Shown piece by piece: positions 39,486-48,472 of a stretch of DNA of 64,000 nucleotides. Under the pieces are notes generated by a model. It was given only the letters and a program-made list of their open reading frames with translations. It was not told where the DNA came from and did not search any database. The position numbers were made by a program, and so were the translations under genes. The stretch comes from Nitrosospira sp. NpAV (GTDB lineage Bacteria > Pseudomonadota > Gammaproteobacteria > Burkholderiales > Nitrosomonadaceae): assembly GCF_000832065.1 (NCBI RefSeq), contig NZ_JXQM01000003.1, positions 310,001 to 374,000 on the forward strand. Reading direction: 5' to 3'. The first letter of the stretch is position 1; each line of letters begins with the position of its first letter.

Positions 39486-40237
39486 GAAATGGTTTACAGA
39501 TTTATCAAATTAATTCTGGAAGTATGTGGACGGATTCCTGTAGAGGTTTTGGATAGTCATTCATATTGAATTCCCCCATCCACGCTAGAGCGGGCTGATA
39601 TTCAACCTGTCCGGTGTGCCCATCTGAATTTTTATTGTTTTGGCTAATGCGGCTCTGCCGCTCATCATGCACGAACAAAGCTTCGCTATTTACCGTGCAA
39701 ACGCTCTCGAAAAATTGGGAATATTCCTGATGATGTAATTTTTTATAATTTTAAAGGCGGAAGGATTGCTTGTATTCGATATCAGGCTGGGAATCGACAA
39801 CAACATAAGCATATGTCATGCCAGATCATTTTTATCTTATAGAACAATAGATTAATTAAGATAGCTTTATCAGATCGGATTAAGAGTGTCGTCACTCATC
39901 GACAATGAGTGCTCAGCTTATTATCAACCAGTTGAAGCATAACCAATATTGCCTGTCTCCAGATGGCGACAGGGGCGATAATTGCTCAAACAGGCATGAG
40001 GAAAAGAACCACGCCGCGGCGTTTCAGGCGATTTGACTATCATCGATTATCGCCAGTTATGAAAATGAAATGGGAAGGCGGCCGTTCTAGCCCGGATATC
40101 TCACCAGACTCGGCAGAAAATTGTCATAAGCGGCATGAATAATGCCATGGGTGAACAGTAACTGATTTGTACGCCAGCCGTCGAGAGCGCCGGCGGGCGC
40201 GTGGCGGCATCTTCCGCGATCCGGCGAAGTATCCGGG
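39486..40237. other. long gene-poor spacer inside the cyanophycin locus
   Basis: About 750 AT-rich bases between the second synthetase and the MITE-like element. It holds small hairpins (ACTCAT-loop-ATGAGT near 39894-39910) and a 12-base inverted repeat, CTAGCCCGGATA at 40087-40098 with its complement at 40230-40241. Between these arms a minus-strand frame ends ...FTHGIIHAAYDNFLPSLVRYPG and may be a gene remnant. No intact gene or known riboswitch pattern is seen; promoters for the synthetases are expected here. Confidence 0.45.
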
Positions 40238-40424
40238 CTAGGGCCTGTTAACACTTATTTCGCACCCGCGACGGTGACGAATTTCATCCAGCACGAGGCA
40301 GGAGCCGCGCGGCGGAGCAGGCCTCCGTAAGCGGCGAGTAACGAAGGGCTGGATGAAATCCGTCCCGTCCCTTTGGGTTGTGCGCAAAAAACGCGGGTGC
40401 GAAATAAGTGTTAACAGGCCCTAG
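40238..40424. mobile_element. MITE-like element with perfect 33-bp inverted repeats
   Basis: CTAGGGCCTGTTAACACTTA at the left edge continues into a 33-base arm (40238-40270) that is an exact inverse of 40392-40424. The outer CTAG on both sides could be a target duplication. An inner arm ATTTCATCCAGC (40281-40292) also pairs exactly with 40348-40359, so most of the element can fold as one long hairpin. It has no open frame. The right CTAG provides the stop codon of the DUF1854 gene. Confidence 0.88.
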
Positions 40425-40894
40425 AGAAACCGGTCCAGAATCTTGCGGCTATGAGAATCAAGCGCAAGCCGATCACGGATCAGGAACTGAATGCCATGAC
40501 TGTCCGCAATCAGCAGGGCCGGTGGAGTGAGGCGGCGAATATCTTCCTCGCCTTTGAGGACAAAGGATGTTTTGCCGCGATCCGTTTCCACGTGCCAAGT
40601 ACTTGGCGTGACAAAACTCGAAACATCGTGAATTCGTCTGATTTCGGGAATGAACTCGCGGCTGGCCAGATCGGCTTCGACCAGCGTACGCAATCCATCG
40701 GGCAAATCGCTCAATTGATCAATCCACGCCAGCTCATGACCATGCTGGCCGATCAGCGCAATACCATAATCCGGGGCAGTGATCGGGAACGCGCGCACGG
40801 GAACGACCCCTTCATGCGCCTCGCCATCCATCCCGGTAAATACCAGCCGCCCGAAGGTATTTCGGCTTAGCCGATAATTCGGTTTATCGGTCAT
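40421..40894 (-). CDS. DUF1854 protein of the cyanophycin locus
   Basis: 157 residues from the ATG at 40894 (MTDKPNYRLSRNTFGRLVF). It matches the DUF1854 family, which regularly lies next to this type of ABC exporter and cyanophycin synthetases; its function is unknown. It has no membrane segment or known catalytic motif. The start overlaps the end of the ABC gene by 11 bases, so the two are translationally coupled. The TAG stop coincides with the edge of the MITE, raising the possibility that the last residues were replaced. Confidence 0.85.
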   Translation of the reverse strand: MTDKPNYRLSRNTFGRLVFTGMDGEAHEGVVPVRAFPITAPDYGIALIGQHGHELAWIDQLSDLPDGLRTLVEADLASREFIPEIRRIHDVSSFVTPSTWHVETDRGKTSFVLKGEEDIRRLTPPALLIADSHGIQFLIRDRLALDSHSRKILDRFL

Positions 40895-43232
40895 CGCGTC
40901 CATCCCCGGCTTTGCGATCAACATCCGGTCTGCGCAAATCGTCCTCAGTATCGACGTTGCGTGCCTGCGCCTGATAGAGACCGTAATAATGGCCTTCCTG
41001 CGCCATCAGTTGAGCATGATTGCCCGTCTCGATGACGCTGCCGCGGTCGAGCACAATCAGCCGGTTGGCGTCGCGCAAGGTGGAAAGACGGTGGGCGATG
41101 GCGATAGTCGTTCGTCCACGCACGAGATTCTCGAGTGCTCTCTGAATTTCTTTTTCGGTCGTTGTATCGACAGAGGAAGTCGCTTCGTCGAGGATCAGAA
41201 TGCGGGGATCGATAAGCAGTGCGCGAGCAATGGATATGCGCTGCCGTTCACCTCCCGAGAGAGCCTGTCCGCGCTCACCGACCAGAGAGTCGTAGCCGTG
41301 TGGCAGGCGCAAGATGAACTCGTGGGCATGGGCGGCACGGGCCGCGGCAATAACTTCCTCCCGCTTTGCATCCGGTTTACCGTAAGCAATGTTCTCGGCG
41401 ATCGTTCCAAAAAACAGGAAGGGCTCCTGAAGCACCAAGCCAATATGCTTGCGGTATTCGACGACCGGTAGCGAGCGAATGTCTACCCCATCCAGCAAAA
41501 TCGCTCCTTCGGTGACATCGTAGAATCGGCAGATCAGATTGACAAGCGTACTCTTGCCCGAACCGCTATGCCCCACAAGGCCGATCATTTCACCTGGCTC
41601 GATGGTCATGTTTATATCGTGTGTCACACTGCGCGTGCCATAACGAAATCCGACGCCGCATAACTCGATACGGCCTTTGACGACAGGCAGATGAACGGGA
41701 TGTACGGGCTCAGGAACGCTGGAGACATGATCGAGGATTTCAAAAATACGTTTGGTACCAGCCGCCGCTTTTTGCGTAAACGAGACAATACGGCTCATCG
41801 AGTCCAACCGCAGATAGAAGCGGCTGATATAGGCAAGAAAGGCGGTGAGCACGCCAACCGTAATTTGGTCTTTCGATACCTGCCAGATGCCGAAAACCCA
41901 TACCACAAGCAACCCGACTTCAGTCAGCAGCGTCACGGTGGGCGTGAACAATGACCAGATCTTGTTGACCCGGTCGTTTACCTCCAGATTCCGGTCGTTT
42001 GCAGCCCGGAAACGTCCTGCCTCGCGCTTCTCCTGGGCAAATGCCTTGACCACGCGTATGCCGGGAATGGTATCGGCAAGCACGCTGGTGACCTCAGCCC
42101 AGACGCGATCGACCTTTTCGAAGCCGGTGCGCAATCTATCGCGTACCAGATGGATCAGCCAGGCGATGATCGGCAGCGGCAGCAGGGTGACCAGCGCGAG
42201 CCAGGGATCGATCGAAATCAGGATGATGATCGTCATGGCTATCATCAGTACATCGGTAGCGAAATCCAGCAAGTGCAAAGACAGAAAAACGTTGAGGCGA
42301 TCGGTTTCCGAGCCGATGCGCGCCATCAGATCGCCAGTGCGCTTTCCGCCGAAATAGGCATGCGAGAGTTTGAGGAGGTGTTGGTAGGTGGCCGTACGCA
42401 GATCGGCGCCGATACGTTCGGAAACCCTTGCCAGCATGTAGGTTCGCGCCCAGCCCAGTCCCCACGCCAGAATGGCGGCACCGAGCAGACCGGTGAGATA
42501 AAAGGTGACAAGGCTCGTATCGATCGGTTTCCCATTCTGATAGGGAATCAGCACATTATCCATCAGCGGCATGGTCATGTAGGGTGGTACCAGCGCCGCT
42601 GCCGTACTGCCTAGCGTCAGCAGAAAACCCGAAAGCAATTGCCACTTGTAGGGTCTGGCAAAACGCCACAGACGAAAAAGTGTCCAGGTCGAAGATGGCT
42701 TAAGTAGTTCTGTCCTGCACGCCGCACACGCTTCCTCCCCCGGCAATAAGGGCGCATCGAGCGTCCTCTGGCACTTGGGACATACAACATGCACGGACGG
42801 CTGCGGCAGCTCTCCGTTAAGCCGGTAAGCCAGTTGCTCTGCAAAATGTTCGGTCAGGCGCCCGGCCGCGATGTCTGCGCCGAAGGTATAACGCCAACGA
42901 GCAAGTTGCGAATCCGCGTCAAGGAGCTCAAGGCTGCCAACGCCGGAATAATCGTGACGAATCAGCATCAATCCTGGCTGGTAAGTCCACTTCCGCCAAG
43001 CAGCGCCCTTCTGATCCGTCCCTGGACTGGCCAATAGGCGCCGAGTGGTCACGATCACCAGGCCCGAAGCAAAATGCAAGTGCGCATCAAGATCAGTTTC
43101 CAGCCAGGCCAGTATTTTTTCCTCGGCAGAAAGCTGCGGCTCGACTTGCGCGACCCAGACGGAAGGCAGGTTTAGCGGTGAGACGCTTGGCAAAACGGCG
43201 GGATCAATAGTGGAAGGCGAAGGGCTGGTCAT
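40884..43232 (-). CDS. ABC exporter of the cyanophycin locus, with zinc-ribbon N-extension
   Basis: 782 residues. Residues 1-180 are an unusual N-terminal cytoplasmic region ending in a zinc ribbon (CPKC at 151-154, CAAC at 169-172). Six transmembrane segments follow (about 195-480), then one nucleotide-binding domain: Walker [15 protein letters not shown], signature ALSGGERQRISIARALL, Walker B ILILDEATSSVD. It resembles lipid or peptide exporters of the MsbA/half-transporter type and would act as a dimer. Gene context ties it to cyanophycin; the cargo is not known. Confidence 0.9.
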   Translation of the reverse strand: MTSPSPSTIDPAVLPSVSPLNLPSVWVAQVEPQLSAEEKILAWLETDLDAHLHFASGLVIVTTRRLLASPGTDQKGAAWRKWTYQPGLMLIRHDYSGVGSLELLDADSQLARWRYTFGADIAAGRLTEHFAEQLAYRLNGELPQPSVHVVCPKCQRTLDAPLLPGEEACAACRTELLKPSSTWTLFRLWRFARPYKWQLLSGFLLTLGSTAAALVPPYMTMPLMDNVLIPYQNGKPIDTSLVTFYLTGLLGAAILAWGLGWARTYMLARVSERIGADLRTATYQHLLKLSHAYFGGKRTGDLMARIGSETDRLNVFLSLHLLDFATDVLMIAMTIIILISIDPWLALVTLLPLPIIAWLIHLVRDRLRTGFEKVDRVWAEVTSVLADTIPGIRVVKAFAQEKREAGRFRAANDRNLEVNDRVNKIWSLFTPTVTLLTEVGLLVVWVFGIWQVSKDQITVGVLTAFLAYISRFYLRLDSMSRIVSFTQKAAAGTKRIFEILDHVSSVPEPVHPVHLPVVKGRIELCGVGFRYGTRSVTHDINMTIEPGEMIGLVGHSGSGKSTLVNLICRFYDVTEGAILLDGVDIRSLPVVEYRKHIGLVLQEPFLFFGTIAENIAYGKPDAKREEVIAAARAAHAHEFILRLPHGYDSLVGERGQALSGGERQRISIARALLIDPRILILDEATSSVDTTTEKEIQRALENLVRGRTTIAIAHRLSTLRDANRLIVLDRGSVIETGNHAQLMAQEGHYYGLYQAQARNVDTEDDLRRPDVDRKAGDGRDDR

Positions 43233-43510
43233 TATTTAAATGGACTGCTCGTCTCAAGAGTCATGCTTGCAAACCGATAAACAGCTGCACTGCCAGCATT
43301 AAGGCCGAGACTCAAGTCCCTGAAGCTTGCGTTCATGCGACTGGATACCGGACACATTATCCTAAATCCGGTAGTCGATCGCTTATTTAGTGGATCGGTA
43401 TTATGATTAATAACCATATTTCGTATTATTTGACTCACCTTCCGGGTGAGGCCGCTACGGATTAGGATTATGCCTTGTCTGAGCATGTCAGTGACTTTGC
43501 ATTCACGTTC

Positions 43511-44401
43511 TCAGTACTTACTTGATGGGGATGTTCGTGCTCCCAGCACGGCGCCAGCTGTTACCGCACCCAGCCCCGCCAGTGTGAGGACGGACAGTGG
43601 TTCGCCCAGAAGCGGCACGGCGGCAAGTGCCGATATGACAGGCACAAAAGCCATCAGCAGGGCCACAGTCTGTGAACCGAGACGACGCACCGCGAAAGTG
43701 TAGAGCAGCATCGCAACGAAAACCACCAGCACACCCTGATATATCGCTTGGGTTGCAATCTCGCTGAGAGGCGCTAGGACAAGCGTACTAGGTAGAAACA
43801 ACCACCAGACTGGCAGATAAATCAGGGCACTGCCCAATGTCGTAGCTACCGTTGCGGCAAGAGGATGCACTGGATAGCGGCTCAGCAGCAGAGTAAATAT
43901 CGCCCACGAGGATGAGCCGCAAAGAAAAAGCAGATCGCCAAAAATTTGCGGACCGGTGAGTTGTGGGCCACGTGAGAATGAATCGGCGGCGGTCAGTACG
44001 ATGCCGGCGAAGACGATGGCAAGCGCGGCGCGTTGCCGCCCCAATGGTTTCTGCCCAAGCCATAGCCACGCAATGATAGCTGTCTCGAAAGGCAATGCAC
44101 CGGGCAGCAATACCGAGGCATGAGCAGCGGGGGTCATGCGAAATGCGGCATAGACGACCACCGCATACCCAATGCCGCCAAACAAGGTGAACAGCATGGT
44201 CACCTTGAGCGGTGGCAGTGTCGTTCGCGGCAGGAAAAAGACCGCGATCAACGCACCCACCCCAAAACGCAGCAACGTGATATCCCAACTGGTCAGCGTG
44301 CCCGTGCCGCCATGACGCGTGACCAGAATGAAGCCGGTCCAGATACATATGGTAACGAAAACCGCAACCCAACCTTGATGGGAACGTATCGCTATATTCA
44401 T
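43511..44401 (-). CDS. EamA/DMT-family transporter
   Basis: 296 residues with about ten hydrophobic segments and two EamA repeats (first ends near FAGIVLTAADSF, second includes LGSQTVALLMAFVPVISALAAVPLLGEPLS). DMT exporters move amino acids, metabolites or thiols. It is the third gene on the minus strand of the ovothiol block, 187 bases after the lyase, so ovothiol or a precursor is a possible cargo. The start at 44401 (MNIAIRS) is preferred; 44413 is an alternative. Confidence 0.85.
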   Translation of the reverse strand: MNIAIRSHQGWVAVFVTICIWTGFILVTRHGGTGTLTSWDITLLRFGVGALIAVFFLPRTTLPPLKVTMLFTLFGGIGYAVVVYAAFRMTPAAHASVLLPGALPFETAIIAWLWLGQKPLGRQRAALAIVFAGIVLTAADSFSRGPQLTGPQIFGDLLFLCGSSSWAIFTLLLSRYPVHPLAATVATTLGSALIYLPVWWLFLPSTLVLAPLSEIATQAIYQGVLVVFVAMLLYTFAVRRLGSQTVALLMAFVPVISALAAVPLLGEPLSVLTLAGLGAVTAGAVLGARTSPSSKY

Positions 44402-44587
44402 GTATGGCAGCACGGATCGGAAACTTAAACACCATGACCGGAATGGGATTTCAAGATTGAACCTGAATCCTGATCGATAAAATGCCGGCGCAACATGCCT
44501 TTGACATGATAAATAAGAAACATTTTTGAATAAGATAAAAGCGGTCGCGGCAGGCTGCCAATAAATATATGCTTGCAGGAATGACTT

Positions 44588-45829
44588 TTAAGCTTGGCTC
44601 ATCCCTTGCCTGGTTCCATGTTCCGCTTCCCTGATGTTTTCGAGGGCCATTTGAATGACATGGCGCGGTGCGCCGATATTCATGCGCATAAAGCCGCTGC
44701 CTGCCTCCCCGAACAGTGTGCCGGGACTCATGCCCACGCCGGCTTCATGCACGAAGAAGTGCCTGAGTTGTGCATCATTTATCCTCAATCGAGCAGTGAG
44801 CGCACGGCAATCAAGCCATAGCAGGTAGGTACCCTCCGATTCAATAAGCTGAATGTCCGGGAGATGGGTAGCCAGATACTCCGCTACGTAGTCCCGCGTT
44901 TGCCGGAGATAAATCAGCAATTCATCCAGCCATGCCTCGCCATCTCGGTAGGCTGCCTCGAACGCAACAATACTGAATGGATTGGATGCGCTGACATGCA
45001 TGGCGTCGAATGTCTGGATAAGTGCTTTGCGACACTCCGGATCAGGCACGATCAGCGCAGAAAGATTCAGCCCGGGAATATTGAACGTCTTGCTGGGTGC
45101 GACGGCGGTTACAATATTAACGCTGTCCGCCGATGCTTCCGCCAGCACGGAAAGTACATGATGCCTATTTCCAGGGTAGATCAGATCGGCGTGGATCTCA
45201 TCCGAGAATATCACCAGATCGTGTTTCTTCGCTATTCGCAGAATTTCCTCCAGCTCCTGCTTACTCCACACCCTGCCGACCGGGTTATGCGGTGAACACA
45301 GCAATAGCAGGCGGGCTCCCGCCGCACACTGCTCCAGATGAGCTAGATCTATGGTGTAACGGTTGTTTCCCAGACGCAGTGGATTATATGCCAGTTGTCT
45401 ACCGGTGCCGGTAACGGCTGAGAAAAAAGGAAAATACACGGGGGGCTGTACAATGACCGACTCGCCTGGCTCAGCGAAAGCCATAACAGCGGCATGCAGC
45501 GATGGAACCACACCGGGACACATTACGATCCATTCGCGCCTGACCTCCCAGCCATGGCGGCGCTTCAACCAGTCGATCAGCGAGTCATACAGACTGTCCG
45601 GGTAGAGGGTATAGCCATATACCGGATGCGCGGCGCGTTTCGCAAGCGCCTGGGTCACCGCCGGAGGTGCGGCAAAATCCATGTCCGCTACCCATAGCGG
45701 AATAACTTCTGCTGTGCCGAACGTACTCTGCCGCCCATCATATTTGAGGCTGGCGGTACCGATGCGGTTGATATCGCGGTTGAAATCATGACTGGGAGCA
45801 TCATTGCCACTCAAGCAATTCTCTCCCAC
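44588..45829 (-). CDS. PatB/MalY-type C-S lyase, probable ovothiol sulfoxide lyase OvoB
   Basis: 413 residues, fold-type I PLP enzyme of the MalY/PatB group: substrate loop YGYT (residues 71-74), SPHNPVGRVW, PLP aspartate in FSDEIHADL, and Schiff-base Lys247 in APSKTFNIPGL. It overlaps the end of ovoA by 19 bases and begins with GTG, an arrangement that supports translational coupling. In known ovothiol pathways a PLP lyase cleaves the cysteine-histidine sulfoxide made by OvoA; context makes that role likely, but cystathionine beta-lyase activity is the alternative. Confidence 0.85.
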   Translation of the reverse strand: MGENCLSGNDAPSHDFNRDINRIGTASLKYDGRQSTFGTAEVIPLWVADMDFAAPPAVTQALAKRAAHPVYGYTLYPDSLYDSLIDWLKRRHGWEVRREWIVMCPGVVPSLHAAVMAFAEPGESVIVQPPVYFPFFSAVTGTGRQLAYNPLRLGNNRYTIDLAHLEQCAAGARLLLLCSPHNPVGRVWSKQELEEILRIAKKHDLVIFSDEIHADLIYPGNRHHVLSVLAEASADSVNIVTAVAPSKTFNIPGLNLSALIVPDPECRKALIQTFDAMHVSASNPFSIVAFEAAYRDGEAWLDELLIYLRQTRDYVAEYLATHLPDIQLIESEGTYLLWLDCRALTARLRINDAQLRHFFVHEAGVGMSPGTLFGEAGSGFMRMNIGAPRHVIQMALENIREAEHGTRQGMSQA

Positions 45830-47931
45830 ATAGTCATTTCTGAAAGCGTGTGCTGAAATTTCCGCCGGGTTTCACGGATTACAAATGGAACTTCCTGCGG
45901 GCCTTTAATCAGCTTGAAATGGCTGCCCAGGATCTCTTTCAGGCCATCCAGGGTACCAAAGCTTTCTCCATCGCGCTTGAATCCACCAATCCATGCTTCC
46001 TTTTTCGTATGCTCCTCCAGCCACGTATAAGGCGAGGCGATCATCAACACCCCCCCCAGGTTAAGCCGCGTATGAATGGTCGAGAGGAGTTTGGCCGGAT
46101 CGTATAGACGATCGATCAGATTAGCCGCGAGGATTAAGTCATAACCGCTGAAAAGGCTTTTGAGATTACAGGCATCGCCCTGGTAAAACCTTACTTTATG
46201 CTTGACGGCATCCAGGCCAAGACCCGTCAGGGTACGTTCCTTATAAAAAACCAGATCACCTTCATCCGTCAGCGTATAGCGCAGCACGCCCTGGCCTGCA
46301 AGCTGGACACCCTGACCGATAAAGCGGGCAGAGAAATCGATACCGGTGACATCGTCGAAATGCCGCGCCAGTTCGAAAGTGGCGCGTCCCGAAGCACAGC
46401 CAAGATCAAGCGCTTTATGCGCCGGTTTATCGCCCATGGCTGCGATAGCGAGTTCAGCCAGAGCCTTCGGGAAGTTGGGAACCTCAAAATATTCATCCCC
46501 ATAATGAAACTCGGCGTACTCCGAGAGCAGCTTATCCGTTTCGTAATGCGAATCATGCTGAACAGCAGCAGTGTCGGCCACCACATAGCGAAACCCGGTA
46601 TGCTGAAAAAAATGACGGCGAAAAGCATAACGGGCACTCTTGAGCGACTCGTTGCCACATGAAATCCACGAGCCCCCCTTCATGAGATTATGCCGTCCAT
46701 CGAATGTTGGTGTAGTGAAATCGTCGTAATGTGGATGGATATCGAAGCCCTCGAACGGATAAATCGGCGTTTCGGTCCATTGCCAGACGTTACCGGCCAC
46801 ATCGTAGAATTCCCCTTGAGGAAACTCATTGACGGGATGGCTGGAAGCGGAGTGGTCAAGATGAATATTGGCGGCCGCTGGTTCGGCGTGTGGAATCTCC
46901 GACAACCCGGCTACGTCATAGAGCCGGTACCACTCATCCTCTGTCGGCAATCTGAACGGTTGGCCGGTTGTCGCAGCTTTCCAGTTACAGAAGGCTTTAG
47001 CCTCATGATAGTTCACTTCCACCGGCCAATCCCATGGCATCGGTATTTCTTCGGTCATCAGGCGCAGCCGCCACTCGCTACCATGTTTGCTCCAGAAAGT
47101 GGGGTAGCCCGCCTGGGTATGACGTTGCCATGCACGGCCCTCCTCTTCCCAACAACTCTCCATGCCATAACCATTAGCCTCGACAAAAGCCAGAAATTCC
47201 TGGTTGCTCACCAGGTATTTGCCAGCCTGGAATGCCGCGACTTCCGCACTATGACGGCCATATTCATTGTCCCACCCGTAGACGGGATCGGCCTTGCTTT
47301 TTCCCAGGGAAACCACGCCCGCCGGCACGTCGATTAATTGATTTTGTGGCGCCCGGCCGGATTTGCGGCAAGGCTCCCATGCAGGGTGGGGTCTGACGTG
47401 TTCAAGCGCATGCTGCCGGATGAGTACCGAAGACGTTTCCAGATGGATACGCTCGTGCTCGATACCCATTAGAATAGTCCACCAGGGATTGTCCCAACCA
47501 ATCGGCAGCGTCAGCGGCGTTTCGCTGATGAGCCGGTCGACCATGCTGCGAATGGCGTTGCGGTAGGTTCGCACCTCTTCAACGGACGGCCAGTCGTAAT
47601 GAGTGGTATTCAGGTCGTCCCAGCTCATCTCGTCGACGCCGACCGCGAACATGGATTCCAGCTTGGGATTGATTCGTTCCGTAATCAATCCCGCAAGCAG
47701 CAATTTGTTGGCGAAGAAGGTTGCGGTATGACCCAGGTAGAAAATTAGCGGGTGCCGCAACGATATCGGTTTTTTGAAATAGGCTTCATCGCCATGCAGC
47801 GTTTCGAAAAGCTGCTCGTAGCGGTCCAGTGTGGCATGAAAATAGGCCCGTATTTCCTCACGCTTTGCAGCAACATCCTCACCGGATAGCGTGGGACTTC
47901 TTTGGAAAATCAATTTTGGCATAGAACGCAT
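45811..47931 (-). CDS. ovoA: ovothiol synthase OvoA (sulfoxide synthase + N-methyltransferase)
   Basis: 706 residues: a DinB-like N-domain with iron ligands His68 (YLGHTA) and the H-x3-H-x-E motif HERIHLE at 159-165, a formylglycine-enzyme-like domain (about 200-440; NEFPQGEFYDVAGNVWQW and GGSW), and a C-terminal SAM methyltransferase (LDLGCASGRATFELA near 500). It joins cysteine and histidine at C5 of the imidazole to give the sulfoxide; the methyltransferase later methylates the imidazole. The fused form matches complete OvoA proteins and would suffice, with OvoB, to make ovothiol A. Confidence 0.93.
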   Translation of the reverse strand: MRSMPKLIFQRSPTLSGEDVAAKREEIRAYFHATLDRYEQLFETLHGDEAYFKKPISLRHPLIFYLGHTATFFANKLLLAGLITERINPKLESMFAVGVDEMSWDDLNTTHYDWPSVEEVRTYRNAIRSMVDRLISETPLTLPIGWDNPWWTILMGIEHERIHLETSSVLIRQHALEHVRPHPAWEPCRKSGRAPQNQLIDVPAGVVSLGKSKADPVYGWDNEYGRHSAEVAAFQAGKYLVSNQEFLAFVEANGYGMESCWEEEGRAWQRHTQAGYPTFWSKHGSEWRLRLMTEEIPMPWDWPVEVNYHEAKAFCNWKAATTGQPFRLPTEDEWYRLYDVAGLSEIPHAEPAAANIHLDHSASSHPVNEFPQGEFYDVAGNVWQWTETPIYPFEGFDIHPHYDDFTTPTFDGRHNLMKGGSWISCGNESLKSARYAFRRHFFQHTGFRYVVADTAAVQHDSHYETDKLLSEYAEFHYGDEYFEVPNFPKALAELAIAAMGDKPAHKALDLGCASGRATFELARHFDDVTGIDFSARFIGQGVQLAGQGVLRYTLTDEGDLVFYKERTLTGLGLDAVKHKVRFYQGDACNLKSLFSGYDLILAANLIDRLYDPAKLLSTIHTRLNLGGVLMIASPYTWLEEHTKKEAWIGGFKRDGESFGTLDGLKEILGSHFKLIKGPQEVPFVIRETRRKFQHTLSEMTMWERIA

Positions 47932-48472
47932 AGAGGACTAATTTACAAGTTTTTGAAAGGTCGTTAGAGGCACATTATAACTTCTCGCGCATTCAAATCC
48001 ATACTCAACCCCGGATCCGGGGTTTCCCTGATAACAAAGCAACCAAAGCGCGCGCCCGCCTGGGTGATCAAAAATGGGCTGTCTCAAAATTATCGGCAAC
48101 CAGACTGATGAGGATTATAGCCATCGGGAACCCGGGTTGACGCGGGTATTAGACCAGATTGTGGTGATTGAGCCGGCGTTACTTGTCAGGTTCGATTGTG
48201 ATAAAGGGAGCGAGTTCCATAATTTCTTGCTGTCGCTTCCCATCATCATCACCTAAGGCCGTTTTATCCATGTCGAGCGCGCACAACGAGGTTCGAAGAA
48301 GAGCAAAACGGAAAACGTACCAGATAGTACAATTAATTCAGATGATCCACTAGGGTTCGGATAAGTTCCGGAGACCCGCCTGATAGGACGACCCGGATTT
48401 GATCGATATTAACATCCATTCCCTGTATTTGACTCAATGGGGTGAACGATACGCCATTAGGTAAGCAGTCAT
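47932..48472. other. divergent spacer with possible transposase remnant
   Basis: No intact gene. A plus-strand frame near 48150-48240 reads ALLVRFDCDKGSEFHNFLL, which resembles the DDE-core motif (D-x-D-N-G-S-E-F) of IS481-like transposases; no start, no continuation. The promoters of ovoA and of the lipoprotein gene must be here. Confidence 0.3.

Noticed and set aside
39860-40060. Riboswitch upstream of the synthetase gene
   Set aside because: Several hairpins are present, but I found none of the conserved cores of the common riboswitch classes that I know.
48074-48256. Small open frame as a gene
   Set aside because: No ribosome site and no continuation; better read as a transposase remnant.
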